Shown in pieces: positions 1 to 12,900 of a DNA stretch of 64,000 nucleotides. Position 1 is the stretch's first letter. Each line of letters opens with the position of its first letter. This stretch comes from Gorsachius magnificus (taxonomy: Eukaryota; Chordata; Aves; Pelecaniformes; Ardeidae). Under the pieces are notes generated by a model, which was not told the origin of the DNA, did not search any database, and worked only from the letters and a program-made list of their open reading frames with translations. The translations under genes were made by a program, and so were the position numbers. The stretch covers positions 6,777,385 through 6,841,384 of the forward strand of contig CM067084.1 in assembly GCA_034008185.1 (NCBI GenBank), in the 5' to 3' direction.

Positions 1-881
1 CCAATATAATAGTGTTAGAAGTGTTTTGTATGTTAGTTTTATCACTTAGATCCTTTTATATTGAGGGAAATGTTATTAAGGAAGATCAGCTTTTTTTTTT
101 TTTTTAAAAAAAAAACACTAACGGTCTAATTACTGAAGATGTCCCTTGGTGTAGAGTGCTATTTTAGTAAGAAAACAATTAGGAGGTGAAAGAACGATAT
201 AGGACAAGGAGGAAGGAACTCTCGATGGAAAGAAACATTAAAAGTAAAACTTTGGTAGTTGGTTGTGGTTTATAATACCACAGAGAAGTGTCTTTGTGGA
301 GAGGAACTTGGTATCTTCATGCTTGAGTTAACTAAACTTCTAAGTTACTTTATGTAGTAATAGTAATAACAACATAATGATCAAGTATTTTTTGCAAATC
401 AGGGTGGACAGGTAGACTCTTCAAATTTAGCGTACAAACAGCTGCATTTGGACAGACTGTGGTGTGGCCCACACACTTCTGTCTCTTCCGTCCACCCTTC
501 TGGTAACGTGACAAGACTGATGCCTGGTAGATAAGGTAGGCTGTGGCTCTTCCAGGCAGCCTGCAGTCAGGCTGCTGGCAAGACCAGTATAGATGCATGG
601 AGCTGGTGTCTTGGGATTGCATCGAACTGGAGTCTTGCCCACAAAAATCTTCCTGGTCAGGAACCGCATACACACTATCTCCACCGTTGGCTTGCTTGAT
701 ACAGATAGCAGTTTTAATGATGATTCCATGGTTAAATATGCATACCTACAAGGTACAAGTGAGCCTGACCTATGTCATCTCTTCCATTATGCTTAATATG
801 TTGCATTTAAAATTACTTGAATTAATAAAGATTTATCTCATTTCTTTTTAACCTTTACCTTTGCACTTTTTTCTATTCTAG
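1..881 (+). other. BLTP1: 3' end of a BLTP1 intron
   Basis: No BLTP1 exon is recognisable here. The stretch ends in a pyrimidine-rich acceptor tract and AG at 880-881. It holds a run of 15 T followed by 10 A (91-115) and a GC-richer block at about 420-720 that is unusually open on the minus strand (see findings). The exon expected to precede exon 1, ending with the codon start GA for Glu, lies upstream of the window. Confidence 0.8.
91..115. repeat. T15-A10 homopolymer pair
   Basis: Fifteen T are followed directly by ten A, forming a loopless AT inverted repeat in the intron. It looks like a simple low-complexity tract, possibly the residue of an old poly(A) tail. No function can be assigned. 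Confidence 0.8.
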
Positions 882-961
882 ACCACCGAGGCTGATGGGT
901 GAAGGTTTTGTTGTCATGCAGTCTAATGATGTTGATATCTATTATTATATGGATGAACCAG
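882..961 (+). CDS. BLTP1: BLTP1 exon 1 of window
   Basis: An 80-base exon. Its first base completes a Glu codon from the preceding exon and its last base starts a Gly codon. It encodes [17 protein letters not shown] and a YYYMDEP end, matching the N-terminal groove part of BLTP1. The acceptor is a long T/C tract plus AG; the donor is GTACCT. The 439-base intron that follows carries a 14-bp-stem hairpin at 1096-1131. Confidence 0.93.
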
Positions 962-3900
962 GTACCTTTTGCTAAATACAAATTTGAAGGCTATTTTTTT
1001 ATTTGTCTGGACTTCTTGACAATTTTTTCTTTTTTTTATTTGTTTTTTGCAAAATTCTCGATGCTAAAAGAGTTAGCGTAGCGTTTTGGAGTTAATAAAA
1101 GCATTCATACATATGCTTATGAATGCTTTTAAGTTCATAAGTAATTTTTTCTGCAAATGAAAAAAATTCCCACTGAAACAAATGAGCAGTGCTTCAGAAA
1201 ATCCTGAGACGTTTTGGTCATATTCTTGCCCTTCCCCTGGGAGTCCATATTGAATTGTGGCTTGATATTTATGTACTGTAGCAGTCTCAAATAGAACTAA
1301 CATCAGGACAGTTTAATTGTCTTGTGCTTAGCAAACATTTTTTCATGCTAATTCGAAGCAGCTTCCTTTAATAATCTGTTTATTATATTATGTAATATAG
1401 GTCTTGTACCAGAGGAGACAGAGGAAAGTAATGACGGAGAAGCAAACAACGAAGACAGCAAATTACAGGATCTGCCACCATGTTGGGGTTTGGACATTGT
1501 TTGTGGAAAAGGAACAGACTTCAACTATGGACCTTGGGCTGATAGACAGAGGTATTACCATGACTTACATCTTTAGTTTTAATCTTTAATATCTATTACT
1601 ATTGAGAAAGCTTTTTAAGTTTCCAGTGTGCGACTGCTCAGACTTTTTTTGTATGGGGTAGACTAGGCAGTTTAAAGGAAGAGTCCTGCCACATGGTTTA
1701 AGACTAGTAAATTCATTGCTTTTATCTTGTTGGCCTTCTAAAGTTAGCATCCCTCAGGGAATTTTTATTATTAAATTAATAAATTATGTTCCTTTTTTTT
1801 GTGAAGAAAGTCGTTTTACTATTTATCAAGTGTTACATACCCAAGGGTTTAACCTTTGGTTACCTTTAGACTTGTCAAGCTCGTGTTAGCTCATGGATGG
1901 GAAAACACTGCATATCGATGAGAAAATGTTATAGAAGTACAAATCTGGCTGTGAAAACAATTAGGGGGAAATCATTTATCCCTTCTTAGGAGAATCAACT
2001 ACTTGATACGGTCTCTAAAGTATTTATTATCTAGTTATTTTGGTGGCAAAATATTAGGCCAGACCTCTACTGCTGTTCTTCACTTAGCCCTTGATGTTTT
2101 GTACATGAGTATTTCTGGTGGGGACAATAGGATTGTTCAGAGAGTAAAGGCCTGTTAAGTAAAAGTGACATAATCGGCGCTTTCCCTCTTTTCCCTTATT
2201 AATTACAGATTGATACTTCTCTTGGCCTCCATTAATTCTCCTGTGAAATTATTATGATTAACCGTCTCTTAGGAAATGTGAGGATGGCAGACCAAAGAGT
2301 AGTTGTTAGATATGACAGTATCTTAGAGAATTTAAGAGAAAATGCCAATTTCCAGAATGGTGCTTTGCTAGAAACACGAAGTCAGTGAATCTTTAATGAT
2401 AATTTAAATAATACCAAGAAAGGTCACTCTATGATGGTATGCTCTTTATAATTTTAACTGGCTTGGCAGAAGGCAGTTTGGTGCCCATGCAGAGTGTGTA
2501 GAGTTCATAGATATGTTCCTGGGAACACTTTTGCTTTGTGCTATGGATAGAAGATAGAATTTTGGAAAGTCTGTGAACACTTCAGAAGCACAGTAAGTGC
2601 CTGAACATTTTAGCAGCACAGATCTCTAGGAGTTCTGTGGACTTTGTACTCTCAATTTGTATAAGGGCTTCTACAAACATTGATCTTTAATACAACATGC
2701 AAGAAAATCTTGGGTTTCCTCCAGATTTTGTGCGTATTTGTGGGGGTTTTGTTGGTAGGGTTTTTTGGCTTGGTGCTTTTGGTTGGGTGTGGGGGTTTTT
2801 TTGTTGTGCGTTTTTTGTGGGAGGGGGTTGGTTTTTTTTTTTTTTTAACTTTTAAGCTGCTATAGTGGTCAGGTATTGGGTGGAGGAAACTACTACCCCT
2901 CTTAAAGACTGATTTCCACCCCCTTGAGACCTATATAAGCTATGCTGTCTGTGCTTCATAGCTGAGGCTTTCCTTTCATGTAGTTGTATGTTCAAATATG
3001 TGTCTGCAGAAATGTAGGCTTCATTTTATTCTTATTCTGAGGTCCAGAAGTTTTGTATTTTTTTTTTTATTTCTGGGCATGACATCAATTATTTATGCAC
3101 AAACGAAGTATAAACAGATTACTTTCTGCTGTGCTTTTGTAGCAAATTTGTAAACCAAAGATTAGGAATAAGAAGAAAAACAGTTTATTTGCCATCTGAA
3201 TTAAAATATTTTTGTTCTAAATAATTTATGGTCTGTCCATTTATGGCTTTTATCAAAAAGTCAATTCTTGTCATTGAAACTTTTGGAGATTTCAGTAATG
3301 AGTTGGAAGGCTCCTGTGATGAGGACTTTAAAAAAACATTCTTTCTTATAATATCCAGTGGTTGTCTAAAGACTCCGATAACTTGAAAATATTTAAGCAA
3401 ACCAAAAAGATACATAAATATATATAAGTATATATATTTCTTCTGTGAATAAAAAGAAAATTTTTTTTTTTCTTCCCTCCCCACTAGGGATTGCTTGTGG
3501 AAGTTTTTCTTCCCACCAGACTACCAAGTTATGAAAGTCTCAGAAATTGCTCAGCCTGGGAAACCACGACAGATTCTTGCTTTTGAACTGCGGATGAATA
3601 TTATTGCAGATGCCACCATTGATTTGCTTTTTACCAAAAATAGGGTAAATGATGAAAACTTATCTAGAAAATAACTTGTCTACTGTGATTATATTGTGCT
3701 TTTTCGTTGTACATATTTTTACTTGTCTCAGCTGTTTACTACAGAGCTGTGGTTTTAAAAGCTAGGTGATTTTTGTTTTAGCCTTCCATAATTATAAGCA
3801 ATCCCTTCAAAGAGAAATATTGGCTGAGAGGCAGTGATATTTGTTGGCTTATTTTAAGTTTCTTTTAAGCCTTAAAGCTACATCTTAAAGCATGCCAGCT

Positions 3901-6900
3901 CCTACAATCTTGGGAATTCATGATCTGGGCATTTCCTGTGCAGTCTTCCATTACAATGAAGCTCACTGTGATGAAAAGATAATTTCTTCTGATATTGGAT
4001 TAATATGTAATATTATTGGAGAGATGATAGTGGGGCGTACAAAAGATGCATGTGTAGGGGTTTGGATTTTTCTTTCCCCTGTTGCTACTCTTACAAATGG
4101 GATATAGTGTGACTTCATTGTACACCCCTTTTTTTTCTTATTTTTTGTGACGGAAAGGGTTAGAAAGTGCAGTGTTAGAAATATATATTCATCTGCCCTC
4201 TCAGGCTTTGGATCTGAATATCTTGCGCTGTTTCTGTTAATGGACCTAAGTCAGCATTTGTTGAGCCTAAAAATAGTGTTATTTGGTATCAGTGCATATA
4301 AATAGTTCATTAGTAATTTTTCTGAAGGCAAGAAAGAGTTCAGTCATCGGGTGCCTTAATCCAAGTGTGGATAATGGTAGCCAGAGGCATAAAGTACACT
4401 GGTTGATGCGGCGAGCCTGGAAATAATGTTTGGACTTTTTTCCTTTCTTGCAATACAGGAAACTAATGCTGTACATGTAAATGTTGGTGCAGGATCATAT
4501 TTGGAAATAAATATTCCCATGACAGTAGGTGAAAATGGTGAGTTAAGGCTAAGTGTGATTTGTTTTTCTAATGTTTTTCCTGAACATTTTTACCTTAATT
4601 CCTATGTGTATGAATGTCTTGTAGTGTTTTCCCTTTGTGGCTGAGATACATATTCTTACTTTAAGGAACAAAAAGTATTTCTTTGTACATTTCATTGCAA
4701 GATATTAGAGCATGTATGTATTTAAATAGTTAAGTTACCTCCCTGTTTTGTTTGGGTTAAGAAACAAATTCCTTAATTACTAGGCAGTGCATCATTTAAC
4801 TCCGTGTGTATTGAAGCAGATTACAGACACCTCGTCAACTCAAAGCAGGAAGACTTCTGTGGTAGGATTAGCGTAGTAGTTGAATCATGCTGAGAAATGT
4901 CTTATGAAAACTAATTTAATAGTACTTTATTTAAACAAAACAAACCCCAAAATCCAAGGTGGAGATAAATGTAAAGCTATGGGTATGTCCCTTGCACTTC
5001 ATCTTCTTGGCTGGTTTGAAGCCCTTTCCTAATTTTTTTGTTCTCTTGATTCTTTCTGGCATCTTTGTTTTATTCTGCAACTTAGAGCCGAACCTGAGCA
5101 TTTCCAGACCTAGCAAGAAGACTTTTGTCATCCCTCCTACATGAAGGCAGAACATGTTAAGCTCTTCATTGACAAACAGTAGAGGCCAGAATTGTTATAG
5201 TACTCATTTCCATCATGATGTTTGATTGTTAGTGGACTGCTGAAATCACTGGTGAAAATTGTTTAAATATTTGTGTAACTCTTACATCTGAATGATTATG
5301 TTTTATATCTTTTGTTTGCTAGGCTATTCACCTACAATTAAAGGGCAGCTTCTACACGTTGATGCCACCAGCAGTATGCAGTACCGGACTCTCTTAGAAG
5401 CTGAAATGTTAGCTGTAAGTTTGCATTAATAAGCACAAAGCTTCAGGGTCTAGATGATTTCTTAATAAAGAGCATATTTGGTTTTCTGTGGAGCATTTCT
5501 TTAGGTTCTTAAACAATACAGAAATATGCCTTTGAATGTAATTTGCAAGACCTTAATATATAAGGAACTTAGGTATACACACATAACTCTGTGTGTGTAA
5601 CCTTCAGTCAATTACTTAATTTATATACCAAGTTGTATGTGTTTTGAAAGCAGTGGGAGGGATTGGAGTACCATTACAAATCTTGCCTTGTTTACTATGT
5701 ATTCATATTTTCGTATAGGCTTTAGCTTAATAAATGATTACACTTGCTAGCTGTGTGACAGAATGTGTGCCTAAGTGCTTAAGTGTACTTCAGACTGCTT
5801 AAACTACTTGAGACAGATTTAATACTGCATTATTCTTCTGTTTGCCTAGTATTTCACTTTTGCAATACTGTAATTCTGTAGATTACCTTTCTCGCTGGTT
5901 TTCAAATGACCTTATTAAAGTGATATTTTTAATGTTTAAATTTGAGCATCAGACCAATGGTTGAAAAATATTATTGTCTGAGGGATTTTATCTTTAGTGT
6001 ATTGTGAAAAGCGATGCTTTTAATCAAAACTTTGGTTTATAAATTGCTTGGTATGTCTACTGCAACAGATGTATCAGAGGTTCGTAGTATACCTTTCCAA
6101 ATAAATGAATACACTAGCACTTGACCTTCAAACACAGAAAGAGAGAGAGATTAAATTATTAAGGAACTGGAGAGGCCTTCTGTTCATCCCAGCAGGAAAA
6201 CAGTTTTAATTATTCAGCAGAGTACATATGTGAAAACTGCTGAGCTAGAGGGTCAAGCCTTGTCATCTTTTCAAGTAATTCTGACGCTTTAATATCTTGT
6301 TCACAGTTTCATATTAATGCCAGCTATCCCCGGATATGGAACATGCCACAGACATGGCAATGCGAACTTGAGGTTTATAAAGCAACATATCATTTTATCT
6401 TTGCTCAGAAAAGCTTCTTTACAGGTAACTTCTTTACTAAATAAGCTACATATATAAATAAATATTCTTTCTCTAGAATTTATTATCAAATTTTGCAGAG
6501 GTGTACAAGGTCAGGTACTCTAATTTCACATATTTAGGACAACAAATTGTTTCTGAAGACAAAGTTCCTGATTTCCAAAGTTTCTGAGTTCCAAAGTTCT
6601 TCTGTTGTCTGTAAGTGTCTAAGTACACAATATTCTTATATTTGAGTAGGGATATCAAATAATTTAATTTTCTAACATCTAAACTAAATTTGATCTGCAG
6701 TTATGTTAAGTGATCTTAAATTTCAGTTTAATTTATTTCTATCAGAGTTATTGATTTGTTTAAAATTTGTCACCTAGAATGTTTTCTGTGACATCTCTCT
6801 CTTTGGCTGACTGATTTTCAACTACTTGGACTTTAGGTTGTGTCCCTGTGGCTGACAGATGATGAGAGAAAGGAATTTGCTCCTTAGGATTTTTGGCTGT

Positions 6901-9900
6901 GAGGAAGAATACATGTGCACAAGGCAATACAGTGTGATACAGCATCACCAAACTGTTGCTGAAGGTTCCAGCTGCAGTAATGGAAAGAATATAGCCCCAT
7001 CAATGTGTCACTGCCTGGGCTAATTAGCCCTGCTGGGAGGAAGGATTAATTAGTGCAGGCATAGTGCCATGCTAATAAAGTTATCCTCCTAGTGAGGCTG
7101 GAGCTCAGTATAGTGCTGCAGTACATAGCACAGTCTACCAGTCTGTTCAGAGCAAACATGAACTTCTACAACAACACTGGTTTGCTGCGTTAGAAAATAT
7201 TACTTATGTACACAATCAGAGTATCAGAGTGGAAAATCAAAGGAAAGGAGTTGGTAGTTCAGTGGTTTTAGGTCAATGTGTAACTTTGCTACTGAACAAA
7301 ACTAAACTAGAAAACTTAATTAAACTTATGGCTTTCCAACTTAAAAAACAGGTGGTAAATGGGAGATGGATTCACAGCAAATATTTGTGGAATATCTGCC
7401 TGAGAAATGGATACTGTGTACTGTTCTCCTCATTTTCCTTTTTCTGTAAAGGGGCAAACAGTTAAGATTTTTCAATGTATGAAAAGCCAAAAACTTAAAA
7501 GAAGAAATCTCTCACTTGGTTGCTACTAACTTGTGTTTTATTACTTTATGTGGGTTTAGATTTGATCCAAGACTGGTCCAGTGATAGCGCACCTGATATT
7601 TTTTCATTTGTTCCTTATATGTGGAACTTCAAAGTCATGTTTCATCAATTTGAAATGATTTGGGCAGCAAATCAACACAACTGGATTGACTGTTCCACCA
7701 AACAACAAGAAAATGGTGAGATCTTTTTTTTTATTTGGAAGAAGAGTACATACTACAAAAAATATGTGCAAAATATAGAGTATATATAAAGAGAGAGTAC
7801 AAGAATTATAAAATTTTTATGAGAAAAATGTGTGTTCAGTGATAACTATCCATTTTGCTGCTGTTGATATGCATAAACCATCCTAAAACTGTTTTAAGTT
7901 CTAACTTACTTAGTACAAACGCATACCTTTTTTGAGAGAGAGAACAGTTCTAGATCATGTTTTAGCATTCATTTTTCAAGACCCTTTGAATCTTTGATTT
8001 AGTGCGACAGTTTGCAGAGAGCAACCATGAGGTCTTGACATCTGTTCAGTAAGCTAACTTAAAACACTCACGCGGGAATAAATTTTTTAAGTAATGTTGG
8101 AAAAACACCATTTGAACTCCATATAACTAGAAATGTCTGTTTCCTGTTCATCTCAGAAGAGGAGATAAAGCTGCTAATTCTAGACAAAACTAAGAGGTAC
8201 ATTTCAGAAAGCCAAAATCTTTGTTTAATGTGCAGTTTGGTTTATATGTGCAGTTTGTTTTATGTGTGTTTCAGCATTCTATGCTGTACTAGAATCTTAT
8301 AATTTCAACGTAGAGAAGAGGGTGGTGGATTAAAATTAAGAAGTTGTGTTGTAGTTAAAAACAAGGCTCACTACTTCATCAGAAGCCTGAAGACCTTCAA
8401 TATGTGTTTTCTTGTCCAAAAACTGGTGTGTGAAGCAATATAGAAAGTCATAAGATATTAGTTACAGTTGGTTTTATTGGCTGCTTGCAATTCTATTGTG
8501 CTAAGTACAATGCCTTTCTAAAAAGGCCAAGCTGTAGGGAGTAAATACTTTCAGAATAATTTACTACGATGTACTCTAAATACACAAGTTGTTAAAATGG
8601 CAATTTCCAATGTCATGAGATCTTGAATATGTTTTAATTATTTTTACCTATATATTTGATAATCTGTCTAATAAGAAAATCGGAATAATTTTGATAGATT
8701 TTCTTTTGTTTGTTTGTTTTTCCTCTTCTCTCCCAGTTTATCTAGCAGCTTGTGGAGAAACATTGAACATTGTTTTCTCACTACCTTTCACTGATTTTGT
8801 TCCAACCACGTGCAATACTAGATTCTCTTTAAGGGTAAGTTCTTCCCCCCTTGTTCTTTTGTCTTCTAAATGTGAGATAGTTTCCCTACCTTTTTCAGTC
8901 AGGAAATTTTGAATAAACTCTTTTCTGAAAGAAAAATAGCCTCTTTCACTTCCAGTTCATAGAATTTTTCTTTAAGAAACCTAGAGGTAAATAGTTTCTG
9001 TTGCTTGTAAGAAGCATCCAATCATAAGCTGTTTTAAGTTTTTTTTATATATATGTACACACACGCACAAATATATTTAAAAATCATATACGCATGTGCT
9101 TCATACATATATACACACATTTAGTATGTATATTTACTATATATACTTAAACTGTGTGTGTCTATGTATGTATTTATCACTTGGAAGCATGTTCCCATTT
9201 ATTTAGGAAATGTGAAAATCTAATGTATGTTCAAAGATAAAAATCAAATACTGGAATGGGTACCCCCAAACCATTTTGGAAAGCTTCCAGATTTTTAAGA
9301 GTTTCTGTAGAATAAGTAATGATGATCAAGTGTTTTTAACAGACACAGCTAATACTTTGAAAGACTGTACTACTTGTCTTTCCTAAAATAGAAGCAGTCT
9401 GCTGCTACTAAAAATAAAAAACTAGTTGACAGTGATGTTGGTAATTTTTTATAATTTGATAGCAAAGAAAGCAATTTTTTGTCTATTTTTTTAAAAAAAG
9501 CATGGTTTAGTTGAGGTGTAGGGTAGCCTTGGGCCAGTCACTTAACTTTTGCAGTATGGCTTGAACAACAGAATAACGGGAATCATTAAAAGCCATGCCC
9601 CAGTGTTTTACAGATTGCTATGGTGTGTTGTTATGTGCAAGTTACTGGACTTGTAACTGTTCAGAACTACCGAGCTCTTGGGATTGGACTAGAAATTGGT
9701 GGGAACTGTGGTCAGCAATCATATGTGAAAATTGAGATTTCTTGCCTCACTTTGCCCGTAAAGTGAAGATGATGGCACATATGAACATGCAAATAATATG
9801 AGCATTATGTGAATGTAAACTAACTTTTCTGTTACTAATGTTTGATTTTAGGGAGAAGATGTCGATCTTCATTTGTATCTACCAGATTGTCATCCTAGTA

Positions 9901-12900
9901 AATATTCCCTTTTTATGTTGGTGAAAGATTGTCAGCCTAATAAAATAAGCCCTGAATCTTGTATTTCTGCCGAATGTCAAAGTGGTCAGAAAACAGGCAA
10001 ACCCAAATGGAGGAACATTACTCAAGAAGAGTGAGTTTTATTGTGATATGTATTTATGTCTTTGTATTGGCTCTTCATATTTACTTACTTTGTGATGCAA
10101 GTGACCTCACATGTTAATGGAAAATATTTAATGAAACTATTGTACTTCAAATAAAAGTATGATGTTTCTTTTTGAAAGGGCTGGATGGGTTGAATGTTGG
10201 ACAGTCCCAAGCGTTGTGTTTACAATTGACTATTCATGGCACCCCATTTATCCTCAAAAGGCAGATGAGCAGTTAAAACAATCCCGTAAGTGTCATTACT
10301 TTTTTCTTGTTAGCATGTTTCATTTCAGAAATTGCTGTGACTTTGTTGGATCAAAGTGCTTGAATTTGCAGAAATGAATTTTGAACTGAACTACTATTTT
10401 ATGTCACATGGGAGAATACTGATCTTTAGAATGCACCAGCTTTGATTTAAAAACTGACAATGTCTCGTGATAAAAAACTTCAGAAAGTGTTCCAGTTCCC
10501 TGTGTAAAAAGAGGATACTGTCTGTAGTTCATTCCTCCTTGTCCTTAACAAAGTGGATCTCATAAATGGGTTGTTGCATAAAATATCACTTGGAGTATTA
10601 AATATGAAGTACAGTATTTTTGGCAGTATCACGTTCCTTCTCTTTCTAAGCTTTTTTCCTTTGGATGTCGTGATGTTTAAATACACTATATATGAGATGT
10701 ATAACCTTTATGGATATGAAGCTGAGATTTCATTGTAGCTGACAGCTGAAGCGAACCATGGCCATCAGATATGAGTGCTGTATTGGTCAGTGTAACACTA
10801 ATTTCTAAATAAGAATTTAAAAATTTTAAATGTCTAAACAGAGATATTCTGTAAGTATGTGCTTGCAAAAAAAAGTTATAAAATACTTAAATGCAGAGAT
10901 AAATGTAAGTTATTTTAATTGCAGAGGGAGGTATGCAGGAAGTTATGGGGTTACATAAAAGTCTGTCAGGTTGAGATGATGAAAGCAGAACTGATGAAGG
11001 AGAGGTATGAGAAGAATAACGAGGGCTAATTTGAATGGGCCTTAATCAGCAGGTGTTAAAAGACATGCTGGATAGGGTTTTTAGGTCCTGAGTTTCAACA
11101 ATTCAAATCTAAAAGAACTCCGATTTTAGAGGATGAAGCAGAAAAAGTAAGATTCATCTTGCAGATGTTCATTAAGTGCTCTTGTGATACTCTGTCAGCT
11201 TGTGTCAAATTTGCATACTTCAGATTTGAAAACATTTACTTGTAATCGTAGCGTTTGAACCTGCATTTGAAAGTTTGTACCTACTGTTGTGGGTTAACCT
11301 CGGTGAGCAACTAAGTCCCACACAGCTACTCGCTCGCCCCCCCCGGTGGGATGGGGGAGAGAATTGGAAAATTAAAAGTGCGAAAACTCATGGGTTGAGA
11401 TAAAGACAGGTTAACAGGCAAAGCAAAAGCCACATGTGCAAGCAGAGTAAGGAATTCATTCACTCCTTCCCCCCGGCAGGCAGGTGCTCAGCCATCCCCA
11501 GGAAAGCAGGGCTCCATCATGAGTAATGGTTGCTTGGGAACACAAACCCATTACTCTGAACACCCCCACCTTCCTTCTTCCCCCAGCTGTATATGCTGAG
11601 CATGACATCATATGGTGAGGGATATCCCTTGGGTCAGTTGGGCTCAGCTGTCCTGGCTGTGTCCCCTCCCAGCTTCTTGTGCCCCCTTCAGCCTGCTTGC
11701 TGGTGGGGTGGGGTGAGAGGCAGAAAAGGCCTTGACACTGTGTCAGCACTGCTCAGCAGGGACTAAAACATCCCTGTGTTATCCACACTGTTTCCAGCAC
11801 AAATCCAAAATACAGCCCCATACTAGCTACTAAAAAGAAAATGAACTCTATCCCAGCCAAAACCAGCAGACCTACAAAGTTAATTTCATCTGCAGCTTCC
11901 TTCAATTAATAATCCAGTACAGTCCAGTTCACTTCTAATCTGTCATGCTGATAGGATATGTTTGTTACAGTAGCAACATCTGTATTTTCCTTTAAGTCAG
12001 TTGATAGAACTCTTCAAGTCTCTGAGAAACAAATAATGTTGCATAACGAGAGATGCAGCTTCCAAAAAAGTGGTCATCTCACTGCAGCATTTAGCTAATT
12101 GATAACACATAATGCAAGCACTGTAGACAATAATGGTAAGTTCAAGCCTTTGAAGGGTTGCTAGCTACAGGTGTGTATTCATTGTAGTTTTGTGTGTGCC
12201 AGTTCTTCCAGTTAAACTGGTACCTGAAATCTTACTCCATCTGGAGCATCAATTTTACATGGTTTTCCCATGGAGTTCTTTACTTCCCAGCAATCGCTTT
12301 ACATATCCCCAAAGCACTTCCAGTTACTCGCTTCCTTCTCATCGCCTTTCCTCACGTAATAAAGACAAAGCCCTATCTTCTCCCTTGCCAAAAAGAAGGG
12401 ATAGGAAATAAGACTTGAATTTCCAAACTGTTTTGTGACTAGAGTAATTGAGTTGTTTGAGGGGAAACTTTGGCCTATGGAGTTATCGGTTCAGAATAGC
12501 TTTTTAATATAACTTTTACAATTTTCCTGTTTATTTACTTTTGTTTTTCTGCAATAGCTGTGTGGTTGTGGGAAATCTGCTACACTGAAATGAAAACATG
12601 TGTTTGTTTAACTTGAAAAGCAAGATAAATAAATTGAGATTTTTTTCACAACTTGAAGGGTTGTTTTTCGCTTGCATAATTAACATTGACTAAAATATTC
12701 TATTATTTTCCTCTCTTCCCAGAGTCACTAGATGTAAGAAACCAGTTCTGTAGCATAAACACGTTAGCATAATTACACAATCCAAATTAGAAAGCTGCAA
12801 AAAGTTATATAGTTAATACATATTCATATTTGCAGAAGTTTGTCTGTCAGGATCCTACCTTGTAATCAAAATCTGTTTTCTTCTTTATTTTGCTCCAAAG

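Noticed and set aside
11456..11749. 97-codon minus-strand frame
   Set aside because: Falls inside the solo LTR, which is noncoding; no retroviral protein is recognisable.
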